Position numbers and translations under genes: made by a program. 64,000 bases of DNA, from positions 62,001-126,000 of the forward strand of contig CALYLW010000736.1 of the NCBI GenBank assembly GCA_944989445.1. Reading direction: 5' to 3'. This DNA comes from Ampullaceana balthica (lineage: Eukaryota > Mollusca > Gastropoda > Lymnaeidae). Below are positions 49,901-63,030 of the stretch, one piece after another. The notes below the pieces were generated by a model. It saw nothing but the letters and a program-made list of their open reading frames with translations, made no database searches and was not told the DNA's origin. Numbering within the stretch: the first letter of the stretch is position 1; the number at the start of each line of letters is the position of its first letter.

Positions 49901-52392
49901 AATAAGTTTTTTTAATAATCTAATTGCCTGTCAACAAAATTTGATTCTTCCTTTATTTTTAAAAATGAATGTTTGTTATTTTTGGTAGGCCTAAGCAGTG
50001 AACAATAGCTCAGTGAAAAATTCCTAACTTTTCAACTTAATAGTCGATTCGAGATGGAAATGGGGAGTACTTAATTTGAATTCACGATTCATGTCAGACG
50101 CCTGATGTGAAGTGCTGTAGCAGCTATAAACAGAGAATGTTAAAATTTTTTACAATGGTTGCAGTATGCATGGATAAAACCATATAATTTGGCATAATAT
50201 AACCTGTTTATTGTACTAATTGTGTGCACGCTAACTTATATTTTGATTTATGATCGCTTACGTTTACTTTCTTAACATTTTTTCATTGTTTTGGTCAACT
50301 GATTTTTGCTTGCTTCAGGGGTTTAAGAATGATTTGATTTTGTTTTGTGATCTTTTAAAAAATATTAACATCATTTCACTTTCAGTTTGTGAGATTTTAA
50401 ACATTTAATGATAATCAAATCATCATTGCCTCCATACAAACACAATAACATGACCTTGTTGTTTACACAAACGTCACTACGTATTTTTTTCTCTCTTTAA
50501 TATTTCCAACCTCAATGTAAACTCTTAGATTTAAAAAAATAAATAAGTTAAACGCCAAGTTTCCACCACCAAAAGATTCATGGCGTTTTCCCCCTTTTAA
50601 ACATCCAAAATCTAAACTCTATCTTTTTCCGGTGGTGCTAGTCAGCTGCTGTTGATTTCAAGGAATGATTTAATATTCGCGTTGAGATAACCGTTGACGA
50701 CGAACTCGGATATGGTGTTTTGGTCTCTCAAGGTGATGCACCTCGAGGTTTTGTTGTGGGACAGACGACATGGAGGGTATTAGTGGTGTTCTCCAGGGTA
50801 TTAAACATCTAACGTGGCTTGGAGGGAGGAAGAGTTATCAAAGGTTTACAAGGAGGTCACCTCAGAAAGCGAAAACTTATGTGGTCGTAAGTGTTCCGAG
50901 AAAGAAAAAAAATCTATTGTTAAAAGTGCACACGGTGCTGCCAAGGGTGGCTCCTAAGTGGAATTCGGAAGGAATCATTACAGTAATTAAGACTGGGCAG
51001 AAACTGTATACATATATTAAGATAAACTCACGGTTAGTGGGGGTAGGGCTGGTAGTGTTAGTCATGGAGGACGCCTACTTTTAAAACGACCTTAACAACA
51101 CACATGCAGTTTTGTGTTGTTGCCACGTGATTCTAATATATTTAAAATTAATCTGTTATCTGAAAAACCAGAAGAAAACAATTGTGTAAAAATAGAACAG
51201 CAATTTTATAAAAATAGAAGATGTTTTTGAACTAAAGACGATTTATACATATATTAAAGAAGCACTTTTCACCGTCACACCATTTTGACTTTCTTTGTGA
51301 ATGTGTCAATTACCTGCTTTTAATTTTTTTAAATACATTTTTTCAAACACCCTTTATTCCCTTAAAACCTCTTAACTGGACCCGAAACTAAGCAGTTCAC
51401 TCCCCATTGTTCTTTATTCCCATTTTCCTCCGACCTCATCATCACAACTACATCATATGGTAGGATAATCCCCCTTTGCACAGTGACCCAGAGCAGGTCA
51501 GGTGACTTCAGAGTTAAACTAGCTCACCACGGACACATCATAGTTGAATAAGAATTCGAACAAAGCAAATATAAATGAAATAGAGTTTTAGTTTCTTTAA
51601 TAACAATCAAAATGAGGTTAATAAATATTACCTCTAATAAGATCTGTTGTGGTAGATTGTTTACATTATCTTATTAAAATCGAGACTCAGGTTTTCCCTA
51701 TTGTTACAGAATATAGTGGTAAAAATTGGGGTCAGATAAAAGTTCGTTTATTTTATGAAATCATTTAAAATACGATGATCATTTTTTAATGAATAGCGTA
51801 GGGTTGGCTGAAAGGCGCAAGATATTTGTCATGTTGCCCCTTCTTTTTAACTTGCCAATATAAAGTTTTTTTTTGTTTTTTTTAAATTTAAAAAAAAACA
51901 AAAAAAAACACCTGGTACAAAAAAAAACATTATGAATGAGTGGTTATCCATTTCGTTAAATTTTAAATTCAAAATCAATTATTATTCTTAGAATTCTCCA
52001 TTATCCGTTAAAGCAATATCATTGAAAATCCTGTAGGTCAAATATATGTTTGACACGTTTAATTATAGAGTTTCAAAGAGATGTCATGAAATAGAATATT
52101 CTAAAATTTTTAATATTTTTTATGTTTCTTTCCCCGTGAATGTCATGGTATCGTGTTTCCTCATTTTCTTTTTGGATCCACTTAGTTCTGCAGTTTGCAT
52201 TTTACATATTGTCCCACTTGCACAGCTATCCCTCATTTCATTTTCATAGTTAGCATTTCTTGTGCTTATATTGGTGTGTTAAACTTCTCTTTCGACCATT
52301 AATTATTACTACTATTAAAGCCGCACCTTAAAATTGTTATCGTGTAACAAAGGTAATTGTTTATCTAACGCGTTGCTCTTCTGTATTTTCAG
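43970..52392 (+). other. Aquaporin last intron, 8.4 kb
   Basis: GT (43970) to AG (52391-52392). It is AT-rich throughout. I find no transposon with clear ends and no convincing nested gene. The 104-codon open frame at 50770-51084 has a coding-like start but no family resemblance. Positions 45840-46085 contain loosely repeated phrases such as AGCTGAAAGTTATA. Alternative last exons may lie here but cannot be recognised by eye. Confidence 0.75.
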
Positions 52393-52484
52393 GGGAAGAG
52401 GAAGCTGTGCCGGAAGTAGTAGCCAAAGACCATTTCAAGGGACATAATAAGGGAACAGTCAATCCAGAGATAACTCGCATGTAA
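52393..52484 (+). CDS. Aquaporin, last exon: C-terminal tail and stop
   Basis: This exon follows TATTTTCAG; its first two bases complete an Arg codon with the last base of the previous exon. It encodes REEEAVPEVVAKDHFKGHNK and then GTVNPEITRM, ending with TAA at 52482-52484. Frame agreement over an 8.4-kb intron, the good acceptor and the charged tail of ordinary length support the join. It has no homology anchor of its own, so it is less certain than the upstream exons. The final residues ITRM weakly fit a class I PDZ-binding end (Thr at -2, hydrophobic last residue), as in some other aquaporins that bind scaffold proteins; this is inference. Confidence 0.82.
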
Positions 52485-53046
52485 CAAAATTTTGAGCAGT
52501 AGTCCTTCCTTAGGGGAGCAGAAATGTGACGTCACTTTGCGTTATAACACGTGACGTCACATATTTTCTCTCTTGCAATCACTGCTTCATTATCATTAGC
52601 CTCTTCTAGCCATTTATGGAACATTTAAAACTGACATCGTTCTTGCATATAGTTTTTATCACTGGTTTTCTAATTTCATTTCTCACGAGGTATATAGAAG
52701 CAAGCTAGTCATAATTATAGCTTCTATGCCAGAGTTGTTTTTTTTTATTCTTTATGTCACTCTTATCACTTCACGAGCGATAGGACGAGCATTAACTACG
52801 TCCTCACTGGCGAGGGCCAGTCAGAACGGCCTTGAACTTTCAACCCTAGTGATAACAAATAAGTTGTTGGTAATATGACAAAAAAAACAACATAATATAC
52901 ATTTGTTTTTTTGAGAACTTGCAGCAAAAATTCATGAACTGAAATCCAAAATCACACGAAATCTCAATCTCCAAGTTTCTCTTCACTCTGTTACTCTTGT
53001 AAATTATTCATTTTTTTGAATTTCACTTTCTTATTTTTATAATAAA
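52485..53046 (+). other. Aquaporin 3' untranslated region to first AATAAA
   Basis: The first canonical polyadenylation signal after the stop is AATAAA at 53041-53046, giving a 3' UTR of about 0.6 kb. More AATAAA-type words follow at 53222-53240. The UTR starts with two TGACGTCA palindromes (52527-52534 and 52552-52559) that lie within a 12-bp inverted repeat. Confidence 0.55.
52524..52562. promoter_or_regulatory. Paired CRE palindromes forming a 12-bp stem, 15-bp loop
   Basis: ATGTGACGTCAC (52524-52535) and GTGACGTCACAT (52551-52562) are perfect inverted copies around a 15-bp spacer, 40 bp after the aquaporin stop codon. As DNA, each arm is a full CREB/ATF-type site. As RNA, the pair could form a strong hairpin. 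It could also be the remnant of a small palindromic element. Confidence 0.5.
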
Positions 53047-56000
53047 TTCAAAGAGTCTCCAGAGATAATTTTATCTTACTAAATTATTAGTTATCTGTCA
53101 ATTTACTAGGATGTGGCTTAAATTTTTTTCTAAATCTCTACCAGATATTTGAAAATCCTCTGTAGTGTATTCAGCGACACCCAGCCTCCCCAAAACTACC
53201 TACCCCAACCCCCAAGAAAAAATAAACAAATAAATAAATACAAATAATTTTAAAAAAAAATTTGCTTCAACGAATAAAATTACTTGTTATAATAAAAATA
53301 GTACATTGTCAAAGGGAGAAAACAATCCACGTGTTGTCCACTCAGACCCAAGTCCTTTAGAGCATTTGAGTCTTTTGATTTTCTAGATGCATCTGCTGTA
53401 AAACGGCACAACTATGACTTAAGGGGGAATTACTCTTAATGCGACCTGCTTCACACGCACTCTAAAGATATGAAAAGCTATTATCCAACTAAATGAAAAT
53501 GGAGATATTTATATTATTAATTTTATTATAAAACAAAATTAATGGGGTTATTATGTTGTATGCTGGATAGTATTGTGTGCTTCAAATACTTCATGTCAAG
53601 GTATTCATCTAGTCAACTGAAACACGAATATTATTGTCATGTTTCAGTGAACCAGATACAATTGCGCTCACCACTACAATCGCTCTCCAAACGCAAGCCT
53701 CTAACAAACATAGTCATCAACAAACTCTGCCAACCACTACATTGGGAAGGGTTTAATGCAAAAATTACTTCTAATGAACTAACATATGAAAAAGGTATAC
53801 TTAAATTTGTCAAAATGCAGCCGTAGGATTAGAGATGAACTTAAGACTGTGCAACTGTGCAACTGTGCAACTGTGCTGCAATGCGTGTATGTACCTAAAG
53901 CGCATAAAATAAAGAAGCAACATTAAGGGCATAGCCGATGGCAATTAATTCTTGTCAGAAGTGGACGTCTTCAAATATGCAGGGAGAAAACCTAAGTCCA
54001 ATGTTGATAAGCATTTTACAAAAACAAAATGTCTGTCCGGTTTAAGATGACCCATCGGCACCCCCCCCCCTCCCACCCAACCACTAATTAAAATTAAAGC
54101 AAAGCTTCTGATGAAATCGATGAATTTTCCGTGTCAATATTGTAGCATAGATCTTAACAAACAAACCATTGATCAAATTGAATAAAACTGTAAAAAAACC
54201 TGGTACCCGGATCAATATCGTACTCCCATAACGAGGTTTGCTCTCGTATTAAAAATTGTATCTTAAAAAGTAGATTTTGCAATTACTTGTTAAACGAAAA
54301 ACAAAAATTATGGTTAATCGAATTTTAAAAAAATAAAAATTAAAAAACAAATATTTTCAAAATGAAAGTGCTGTGTAGTTTAATATCTCAAGAGAATGAA
54401 AGAGAATGGCGATGAAGTGTATCGCTGATGGATTGATGGTGCCCATCCACTACAACTTCTTTCAAGTTTAACGTCTTCAGCTGTATAAAATAATTGAATT
54501 GTTTCTTTTAACTTGTGGTATGTCAGGCTAAAGCTATGACTAGCGAAATTTCAGATTAAATTGTCAGCAGTGTGTTATTTTCCAATTAGGTTACAGACTG
54601 AAGATAGAGGTACAAAGTGATAGAACTGAATTTTGAATTTAGTGGGTAAGAATTGAATTTTTTGTAAAGGAGAACAAATATGGAAACAAAAAATGACTCA
54701 TAAAACGAAGACAATGAAGGCTTTATTTCTGGATATATAGATAGTAAACCGAACAAAGCTAGAAAGATATCTGTGACTGTATGACATGAATGATATTTCA
54801 ACAGGTTTTTGGGGAGGCTTACCAGACAAACTATCTATCAAACAGCAAAAGTTATTTTCCCGTCACGTGTGCATTTCTTCTCAATAAGTCACACAACACT
54901 TTACCCCATTGTTCACATTCGACACAATCGGCGGCATTGAGAAATTGTGCTTGGTAAATACAATTGTCAAGTCTCACAATCAAACGCTTCAAACATATAA
55001 CTCGACTCGTTTACTCTATATGATCTTGTTTGTTCAAGTTTACCTACAAGAAAACAGTAACTATTGTTTTTGTAGTTTTTAGTCGAAACGTTCCCCACAT
55101 ATGACTATTTCTTGTTTTTTTAAAATTTATTTTAGGCTGTTGGGGGAGGGGGGAGTAGGGATTGAATGGTTTTGGAAAACACGTCATGAACATTATTTTC
55201 ATATGCGTCTTAACCATGGCCATACAATGGTGTAGTGGGTGGAAATATTTACTATGAGCACCAGATCTCATTTCAAATAAATTAAATATATATAATTAAC
55301 GCTTTTGAAAGAATTTGGAACAAGTATTTAGGTGAACGGACCGCATTGCTTGAAAGTTAAAAATCCGAATTAAAGAGGAGTAACGCTTTTCCCCCCTATA
55401 AATGCTTTAAAATAAATATTTAATTGCATAATAAATTAGAAAGAAAAAAAAGTATCAATGACACTCTTTAATTAGGTTAAAATATATTTTACAGAATTTA
55501 ATTTTTAAAAAAATCGTGGCATTAATCTGTTGCTGGTCATTTTGAAATGTCTGAGATAAAAAAATAAAATTAAAAATTAAAAACATAAACACAAATAACT
55601 TTAAAAGCTGAAACTAAAAACAGGAAATAAAGAAATCTCTGAATATGTAGGAGCCTGGGATGCAGTAAGATAATCCATAAAATGGAGCAGGAGAGGGAAT
55701 GGGAGAAAAATAGGTCACAGGGAAAAGCTCACGCAATTCGTGGGAAACAACCCACTAGTTGATGCTGACACTGAAACAGTTGTCTGCACTTGGCTATTAT
55801 TTACCTTGACATGAAAACAGAAGCCGGTGATTTGGTTGGTTGTTTGTTTTAAAGAGTAGGATTGTAGTTAGGTGGTGGAAGGGATTATGTGAGCTGTGAA
55901 GACTGGGGGAATATTGTGAGAGTTTTGTAATGGATTATAGAATATACATATACTGTATGCTGTGCACATTATGTACGCTGTACACATGTCAAATGTAGAT

Positions 56001-58490
56001 ATATTGTAAATTGTATACGTACTTTATACTATAGATATACTGCAGACTCATAAGTACATCGTTTAGAATGTATAAGCACTAGAATGGCGAATTACTTTCA
56101 CAGATAGCTCACAATAGTTCTAGGAGTTGTTTGAGATAATGTACACAATGCAAAGACAAGGAGACTATATTATTATTTTTGTAAAGTTAGGCGCATCACA
56201 TTTAATAATGCGTGGGTGTTCTTTACTAAGTTACCTAAAGCAGTAAACGGGTGAAGGTTGGTTAGAATTTCACTTAAAAGTGTCGTCCAAAGTTACCCAC
56301 CTTACGTCAAGTTCTTTTAATGTTAGACAAATTGCCGTTGGCCAGATTGTCCTTTATCAAGACTCAAAATTGGATAGTCACAAATCCACCACAAACCCGC
56401 CCCCCCCCCGACCTTATCGACTACCCGTTGATGTTAGGGAGGGGGGTGGGCATTACAATTAACTGGGTGACTGGTCAACTGTTGGTGAATTTCTTCAGCT
56501 ATCTCGTGATTTGTGATAAAGTCTATCTGGGAAACCACATTTGCCCTTAGGCTTGTTTTACACAAATACACAGCTTTAAAATATTGTTAGCAAGAGCAAA
56601 ACTAGTATCACATCTTTCTAACACAAAATGGGCTAAAACTTAATTAAATTTTATTTTCCCCCTACGTCAATGGTGAATCGGACATACATGTCAGTGTCTT
56701 GATAACCACCCCCCTCCCCCCACACACACTTATTTATAAAAACCCAGGTTTACTATTTCAGTATTTGTACATAGCTTTTATATGATATATTATTCGTTTA
56801 GTAACTGTGCAGTTTCTCTGATGAAGGGTAACTGCATTGTTATCACTCAGTGCGCCCAGTTAGATGTAACAAATGCGGATTATACATTATAGTCTTCCCA
56901 AAAGGTGGTGTCAATACATACTTACTTATCATGGGAAATGTGAAGCAAAATTCTGATTGGCAATATGCGTTACATTGTTAACGGAGAAATCCTATAATTG
57001 GAATCTCCTCCATGCTCAAATTCAGAGTTTTGATACATTTGAGTTATCTCAGGTTTTAACTGTTCACCTGATTGCTTATTGCCCTTTACAAGATAAATCC
57101 ATCTGACAGTGGCACTTGTTGTTGCTGCTATGTACATGATAATTAATCATACGTATAATGATGTATTGCAATATGTTTTATTTTTTACTGTGTTTTTTTC
57201 TTCCTCGTATACTTTAATTTTAACATCAATGTCCATCAGCACATTCTGATTTATTTGAACATGTCAATTATGTCACTTTTCTTCGTGTCTTCCTAAGGGT
57301 CAGGGGTAGTTATAGTGTCACTTTTGACCCTTCCGCAAAAAACTGGTCTTGTTATATATTCATAAGCCTTCCACTTGAATAATTATTAAACTGTGTTAAT
57401 TTTGCTTGATGTAAGATTATGTAACAATATTTACAAATTCATAAACTCCTTTGGCCATTTGGTTTCTTTAAAAAAAACCCACTAAAATCCTAAAATGATT
57501 GCAGCTCTATTTTTCAAAGTGATTATGTCATTTGAGTGACGTCACTGATTTACACTAGTAGTACTTATAGATACAGATATAGATAAAATTTTAATTGTAC
57601 TGCAGCTTAATTGTAAAAAAACAACAAAAATTGTGTTTAAATTGGTTAACATCTGTTTGGAATGAAATTGAAAATTAATAAACTTTCGTGTTAATTAGAA
57701 TTGAAATAAAAAATTATTCATACGTGCTGCTGCCGAGATAAAAAAAAATGAAGTATTTAAAAGGCAAAGAACTCTAGCTTCAAACCATGTTGAAAGCACT
57801 GCCACTTGGTTTAGTTCTTTCATTAAGCTGGCTGTAATCCGATAATGACATCATTCGATTTATAAAGGTAAACAAGTAGCTTGCAAGTTGTTTACATTTG
57901 TCTTTTTCATTTGACGACAGGTCAACAACAGTTAAATTCTCTGTTTACCATCTCCTATGACTATTCTCTGATATTTACGTTGAATGCACTTACTTCAAGT
58001 AATGGACACAATATTTCAGTGGAGTATTCCAAATTTAGGGGACAATACCGTAATTGAAAAAAACCCATTAAAAAACATAAATTCCATGAAATATATCAAT
58101 TTTCTCCTGGCTCCCCCAAGCAGGGCACACTCAACATCGATAGTTCTGGATAGCCTCACATTGATCATGTTTCATTATCATTGTTCACACTTAGATCATC
58201 AAAGATAACCAATCTGATGTCATGATTTCATTTTACTCATCCCTGTTATTTGCCTTTAAAAAAATTGTTTCATTTGTTTAACAATTTCTTTTGTGGAAAT
58301 ATTTCCAATTTTGAAGAAATCACTGGGTTTTCTGGTAGTTATCTGAAGACTGAATAAAACCACCTGTTCAATGAACATTTAAATTTGAGCTAATATATAT
58401 CACAGCCACGAGGCATCAAACGCATTTCATTTTGGAGTCAAATCAAAAGTGAATTTTAATTAAAAATATCTATATTATTCAAAGAAAAAT
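53047..58490. other. Non-coding stretch downstream of the aquaporin
   Basis: No gene recognised. Positions 53845-53876 hold about three and a half copies of ACTGTGCAA. A G-rich run of quadruplex type lies at 55142-55159. Positions 56390-56460 carry a C-rich run and a G-rich run that are roughly complementary. The open frames at 53542-53826 and 54586-54801 have no family resemblance. Confidence 0.5.
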
Positions 58491-58987
58491 AAAAACAACC
58501 CGTAAAAAACCAAGTTTTTGACTATAAATCCTTCATGTACGAGAAGTAACTAAAAGAATGTTCATTATAATACGCAGCGCCAGACCATCCAGAAATACAA
58601 AATTGCAGTTGTGTCGTAAAACATGTTTAATATAATGCGCACCGATCAGGAATATGTTTATAAAAAGAGCTGTCAATAAAATACGCACCTTATTGCGCGA
58701 CAGAAAGGTTGTTCAATATAATACGCACCGCGACGCTCTATCTCAAAAAATAGCATGATACATAGGAATAAATAAAATAATCTAAAAAATCAATAATTTA
58801 ATTACGGTACATGCGATCGATCTGAAATTTTGATACATTGTTTTTATCATCGGTACGAAACTGCCTGCAAAATTTCAGCTCGCTATCTTGCGAGCAAGTG
58901 GGTTAAAAATCGATCAAAAGTTTTGGCGACAAGCAAGCAAGCAAGCAAGGTCCGCCGCAGACACCACGAGTTAATATAAAGGATTTA
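58491..58987 (+). repeat. 0.5-kb dispersed repeat, tandem copy 1
   Basis: It runs from AACCCGTAAAAAACC through TTTTTGACTATAAATCC to TTAATATAAAGGATTTA. The short ends TAAATCC and GGATTTA are inverted. Inside are four spaced words close to TTCAATATAATACGCACC (near 58561, 58625, 58671 and 58711), the TTACGGTACATGCGATCGAT block, and GCAAGCAAGCAAGG near the end. There is no long open frame. I cannot place it in a known superfamily; the short inverted ends and lack of coding suggest a non-autonomous element. Confidence 0.85.
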
Positions 58988-58990
58988 ATA

Positions 58991-59487
58991 AGAAAAACCC
59001 GTAAAAAACAAAGTTTTTGACTATAAATCCTTTATGTACGAGAAGTAATTAAAAGAATGTTCATTATAATACGCAGCGCCAGACCATCCAGAAATACAAA
59101 ATTGCAGTTGTGTCGTAAAACATGTTTAATATAATGCGCACCGATCAGGAATATGTTTATAAAAAGAGCTGTCAATAAAATACGCACCTTATTGCGCGAC
59201 AGAAAGGTTGTTCAATATAATACGCACCGCGACGCTCTATCTCAAAAAATAGCATGATACATAGGAATAAATAAAATAATCTAAAAAATCAATAATTTAA
59301 TTACGGTACATGCGATCGATCTGAAATTTTGATACATTGTTTTTATCATCGGTACGAAAACTGCCTGCAAAATTTCAGCTCGCTATCTTGCGAGCAAGTG
59401 GGTTAAAAATCGATCAAAAGTTTTGGCGACAAGCAAGCAAGCAAGGTCGGTCGGCCGCAGACACCACGAGTTAATATAAAGGATTTA
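58991..59487 (+). repeat. 0.5-kb dispersed repeat, tandem copy 2
   Basis: This copy follows copy 1 head-to-tail after a few bases. By eye the two differ by three substitutions near the start, one inserted A near 59360 and a small change in the GCAAG run, over about 497 bp. The pair must therefore be a recent duplication. Confidence 0.88.
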
Positions 59488-60534
59488 AAAATAATCAGAC
59501 ACCTCTTGTCTAAAGTGAAATGTTGTATCTTGAAAATAAATATGTTATGTACGTCAGTGAGTCTTGACACAAACCCTGACTCCGTTAAGATTTTGAGGTA
59601 CAAGACACACAGTTGAAATATTTTAAAATGTTGTTAAATTCCCTTACAACGTTCCCTATTAGGATTATGTGAGGAGTGGAAGCCAGGTAAACAGCGATCC
59701 CAGAGGTTACTTCAGATGTGTACTCATTTTTTTAGACATGCATTTATATTGTTTTAAAATGAACAAATTAACCCCTTGTTATGTTAGAGCGTTTTTGTTA
59801 ATGTAAAAATTAGTTACATAATTAAGTGTTTTTTTTTCCAGACATTAAAAATATTTATGTTCACAGCTATTTCAATTTTTTTAAAAATATCCCTTGATCG
59901 ATTCTTAAAGTGTTTTTTTTTAATTTTCACTAAAAACGGTTAGTCAGCCAACAATAGCATTATTTTTTTTTACTCATTAATTTGAGAGAGGGATAAAACG
60001 ACAGACGGCTAATACAAAAACTATCATGTTTATCTCATTGGCTTTTTTTGGCCCGGGCCAAATAATACATTTTTATAAGCAAGCACGAATTCTTAACTCC
60101 ATTTGTTACTTAATAAATGTTACTAACACTATCATAAACATTCTTATTATTCCTGATAGTGTCACTGCTGCCCTATGCTGTCAAACTGTTTAAATATGCA
60201 AATTTATATATGTATGTGGGAGGGAAAAAAATTACATGGCCAAAATTGTCTTTTTAAAATCTGGATATGTTCATTTACAGGCTATACAAAAGTAGACTGT
60301 AAACTCCAAATTTAGTTAAATAATTCTTCACTCAACTTTACACAAGACGCATTTTTACATGTATTTCAATATTTCTTGTTTATATTCAAGAACTCTATGC
60401 TATGTTCAACTAATAAAATGTATGGTAAAAATTTTGATTTTATAAATTGAGTTATATTTATTATTTGCTTACAATAGACTGCATGTTCATTTTGCTTTAA
60501 GGCTAATTTTATGGACAAATCTAAAACACCATGG

Positions 60535-60600
60535 CAGTGGTGGCGACCCTTTTCGGGGCCGCGTGCCCAAATTTCACTAGTAAAATCACTTATTTGAAAA
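60535..60600. mobile_element. Solo hAT-like terminus
   Basis: CAGTGGTGGCGACCCTTTTC followed by GGGGCCGCGTGCCCAAATTT is a typical left end of a hAT (Charlie-like) element. No opposite end was found nearby, so the target duplication cannot be tested. Confidence 0.5.
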
Positions 60601-62789
60601 AGACGCCCATATTATTCGTTTTATTGATACATATTTTATGAAATTTTCAAATAGTCAGATGTATTTTCCTTTAAGGATTAGTGCTACAGGTCCATCTATT
60701 AGTCTTGTAATTTAAAAGGAAACTAAAAACTAAGAGCTAATTTGTAACTTCAAGACATATTTTAAGATGTTAGTTCATTGGAATTCAAAATGTGAAGAGA
60801 AAATAATAAAAAACGAAGTTAACAAAATTAAAAAAAAATTGTTTCCATCTAAACGTAATTATTTTATTTAATCGATCCAAAAAAAAAGCTTTAAAAGTAC
60901 AAGAGAGCTAAAAAAAATATATATTAAAAAAATGCTGGAAAAATCATGGAAAAGACCTTAAATAATTCAAGTATTTTAAATTTTTCATATCCTTATTTTT
61001 TTAAAAAACTTTAACTCTATCTTGACATTAGTCATCTACAAGGAATGTCTCATTATTCAATACTAACTTGAGGGTACCGTTAAATGCCCCCACCTTCGGA
61101 AGTGAGATATTTACAGGCAAGTTTACCCGGGAACTTCCTGTTTATCCAGATGCAAGCTGACTATGCAACAGGAATGCAAGGTCTCTGCAACTAATTTGGG
61201 GGACGTTAGGGGTAGAAACGACTCTCTTTAGGACATACCAAGAAAAAAAATGATTCAATCAGGACATTTGAGTGCTCATTCTCAGCAGCCTATCCGTTCA
61301 AACTATGTCCTATATCTTCTGTGGAATTTCAATTCCCTACTCAAAACATACAGACTCTTTTTCGTAAATGTATACAAATGGTATAAATGAATCACAATGA
61401 ACAGTGTGAGCTTAAAGAACATTTTCCCGCCAAAATAATTGAACGTTTGTGGAGTTTACTCCTGAATTTTATTTACAAGCATATAGATGTAACGGCAAGA
61501 TACCCACTCTTAAAGCTGGGCATTTAAAAGCTTAGATAATTACTTATTTAATTTACCATCCGATAAGAGTTTAACATCTGATAGCTTAAGTCCACGTCGC
61601 TAAAACTGAAAAATGTAATCTTTGTATTTCAATAAAACACGTTGGAGATCTACTGCATGTACATCATGTGGACCTTTTTTGATTACTTGATTTGTTGCAA
61701 GTAAAGACACTTTCGCTAGTTTTACAGCTTTTTGAATAGCTGCTTATTTGATATTTTACTAAATAATTTGTGTTATTTCGTTAGCCCTTCAATCAATTGC
61801 TTGCCGAATTATTGTAACAAAACTAAATAAATGTCTTTCTTTGAATTATCTTATAGCTAAACATGGTTAAACTAAATTTAGAAATAATTTAATACTATTT
61901 CTTTTATAGGTTTATAATTAAATTGATGAGTATAAAATATTTTATTTAATTAAGTACTTTATTTGAATGATTAAAAAGTCGTTGATTCAATGATACATTA
62001 ATCATTAAGCAATCGTGATGACTAAAATATATATATATATTTTTTTTTGAAGTCTAGCTTAAATGTATTTAAGTGAATACTAAGGGAAATCACCTCAAAA
62101 TATCATGATCTTTAGAAGAACTTGTACTTGTGTCCCTTTTGTTTATACAAACGCAACTTTTCAGGACTAATTTTTTTTTCTTTTAAAATTGTAATTTTAT
62201 TATTTTTTCATTTAAAGGGACATGAACTAATTTACCGCCAGTTCTAGAGCGAGAGATAAAAGGATGCACAAAGCATATCAAGGTTCAAGGACGCTGACGG
62301 ATTCTACACAAGAAATCAATTCTCCTTCCTCTGGTTTACCTACATTGTTACCATGGCATTTGATATCAAATAGATAATGTTTTCAATACCCATACCTTAA
62401 TCTAATGTCTACCTACTACTGCTATTCAAATTCACTGCTGAATGATAACTAATCTGCATCTACAACAGAAAAATCATTGTTGCCAAACAACTCCATTTAT
62501 GACAAAATGAAAATAATAAAATAATAAAAATTGTTACAGAAAACCCAACGCCGTGCTGCGCACTTCCCTTTTTAAAAGGACAGTAAAATAAATTTCGGTA
62601 TGATGCTAGATTTAAAGTTGCCTAATTATCAGTTTTCCTAAAATGGTATACATTGTTGCGTATCCTGATTTGTTTGTCTATCAATAATCAACATTAAAAA
62701 CACTTTTTAAAAACTAGTCTTATATTAAAAATGCACTAATTTTCTACTTTTTAGTCTACGCATTTTACATTAAGTGTAAAGCCAGCTTA

Positions 62790-63030
62790 CCTTTTGACTA
62801 TAAATCCCTTATATATGAGACATAACTAAAAGTAGTGATTATGTTTAAACGCGACATTTACAGACTGAAACACAATTATCTCACCCTGGTTTTAAAACTG
62901 GGCGCAGGGACGGTAGGGGGTGTGAACAGTGACGGTCGGCGTCAACGCGTGAACTGGGCACGTGAAAAAATTATAAACAAATAGTGGGACGGTTCCGATT
63001 AAACTTACAAAGCAAATTAATATAAGACTA
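62790..63030 (+). repeat. 0.5-kb dispersed repeat, shortened copy of the 41218 subfamily
   Basis: It opens TTTTGACTATAAATCCC then TTATATATGAGACATAACTA and contains GTCAACGCGTGAACTGG, all shared with 41218-41769. It then stops early at a TTAATATAAG word, lacking the usual 3' half. Confidence 0.7.

Noticed and set aside
50770..51084. 104-codon open frame starting with ATG inside the last aquaporin intron
   Set aside because: No recognisable domain; the body is basic and low in information, and no splice or polyadenylation context supports it. It could be a small nested gene but cannot be supported from sequence alone.
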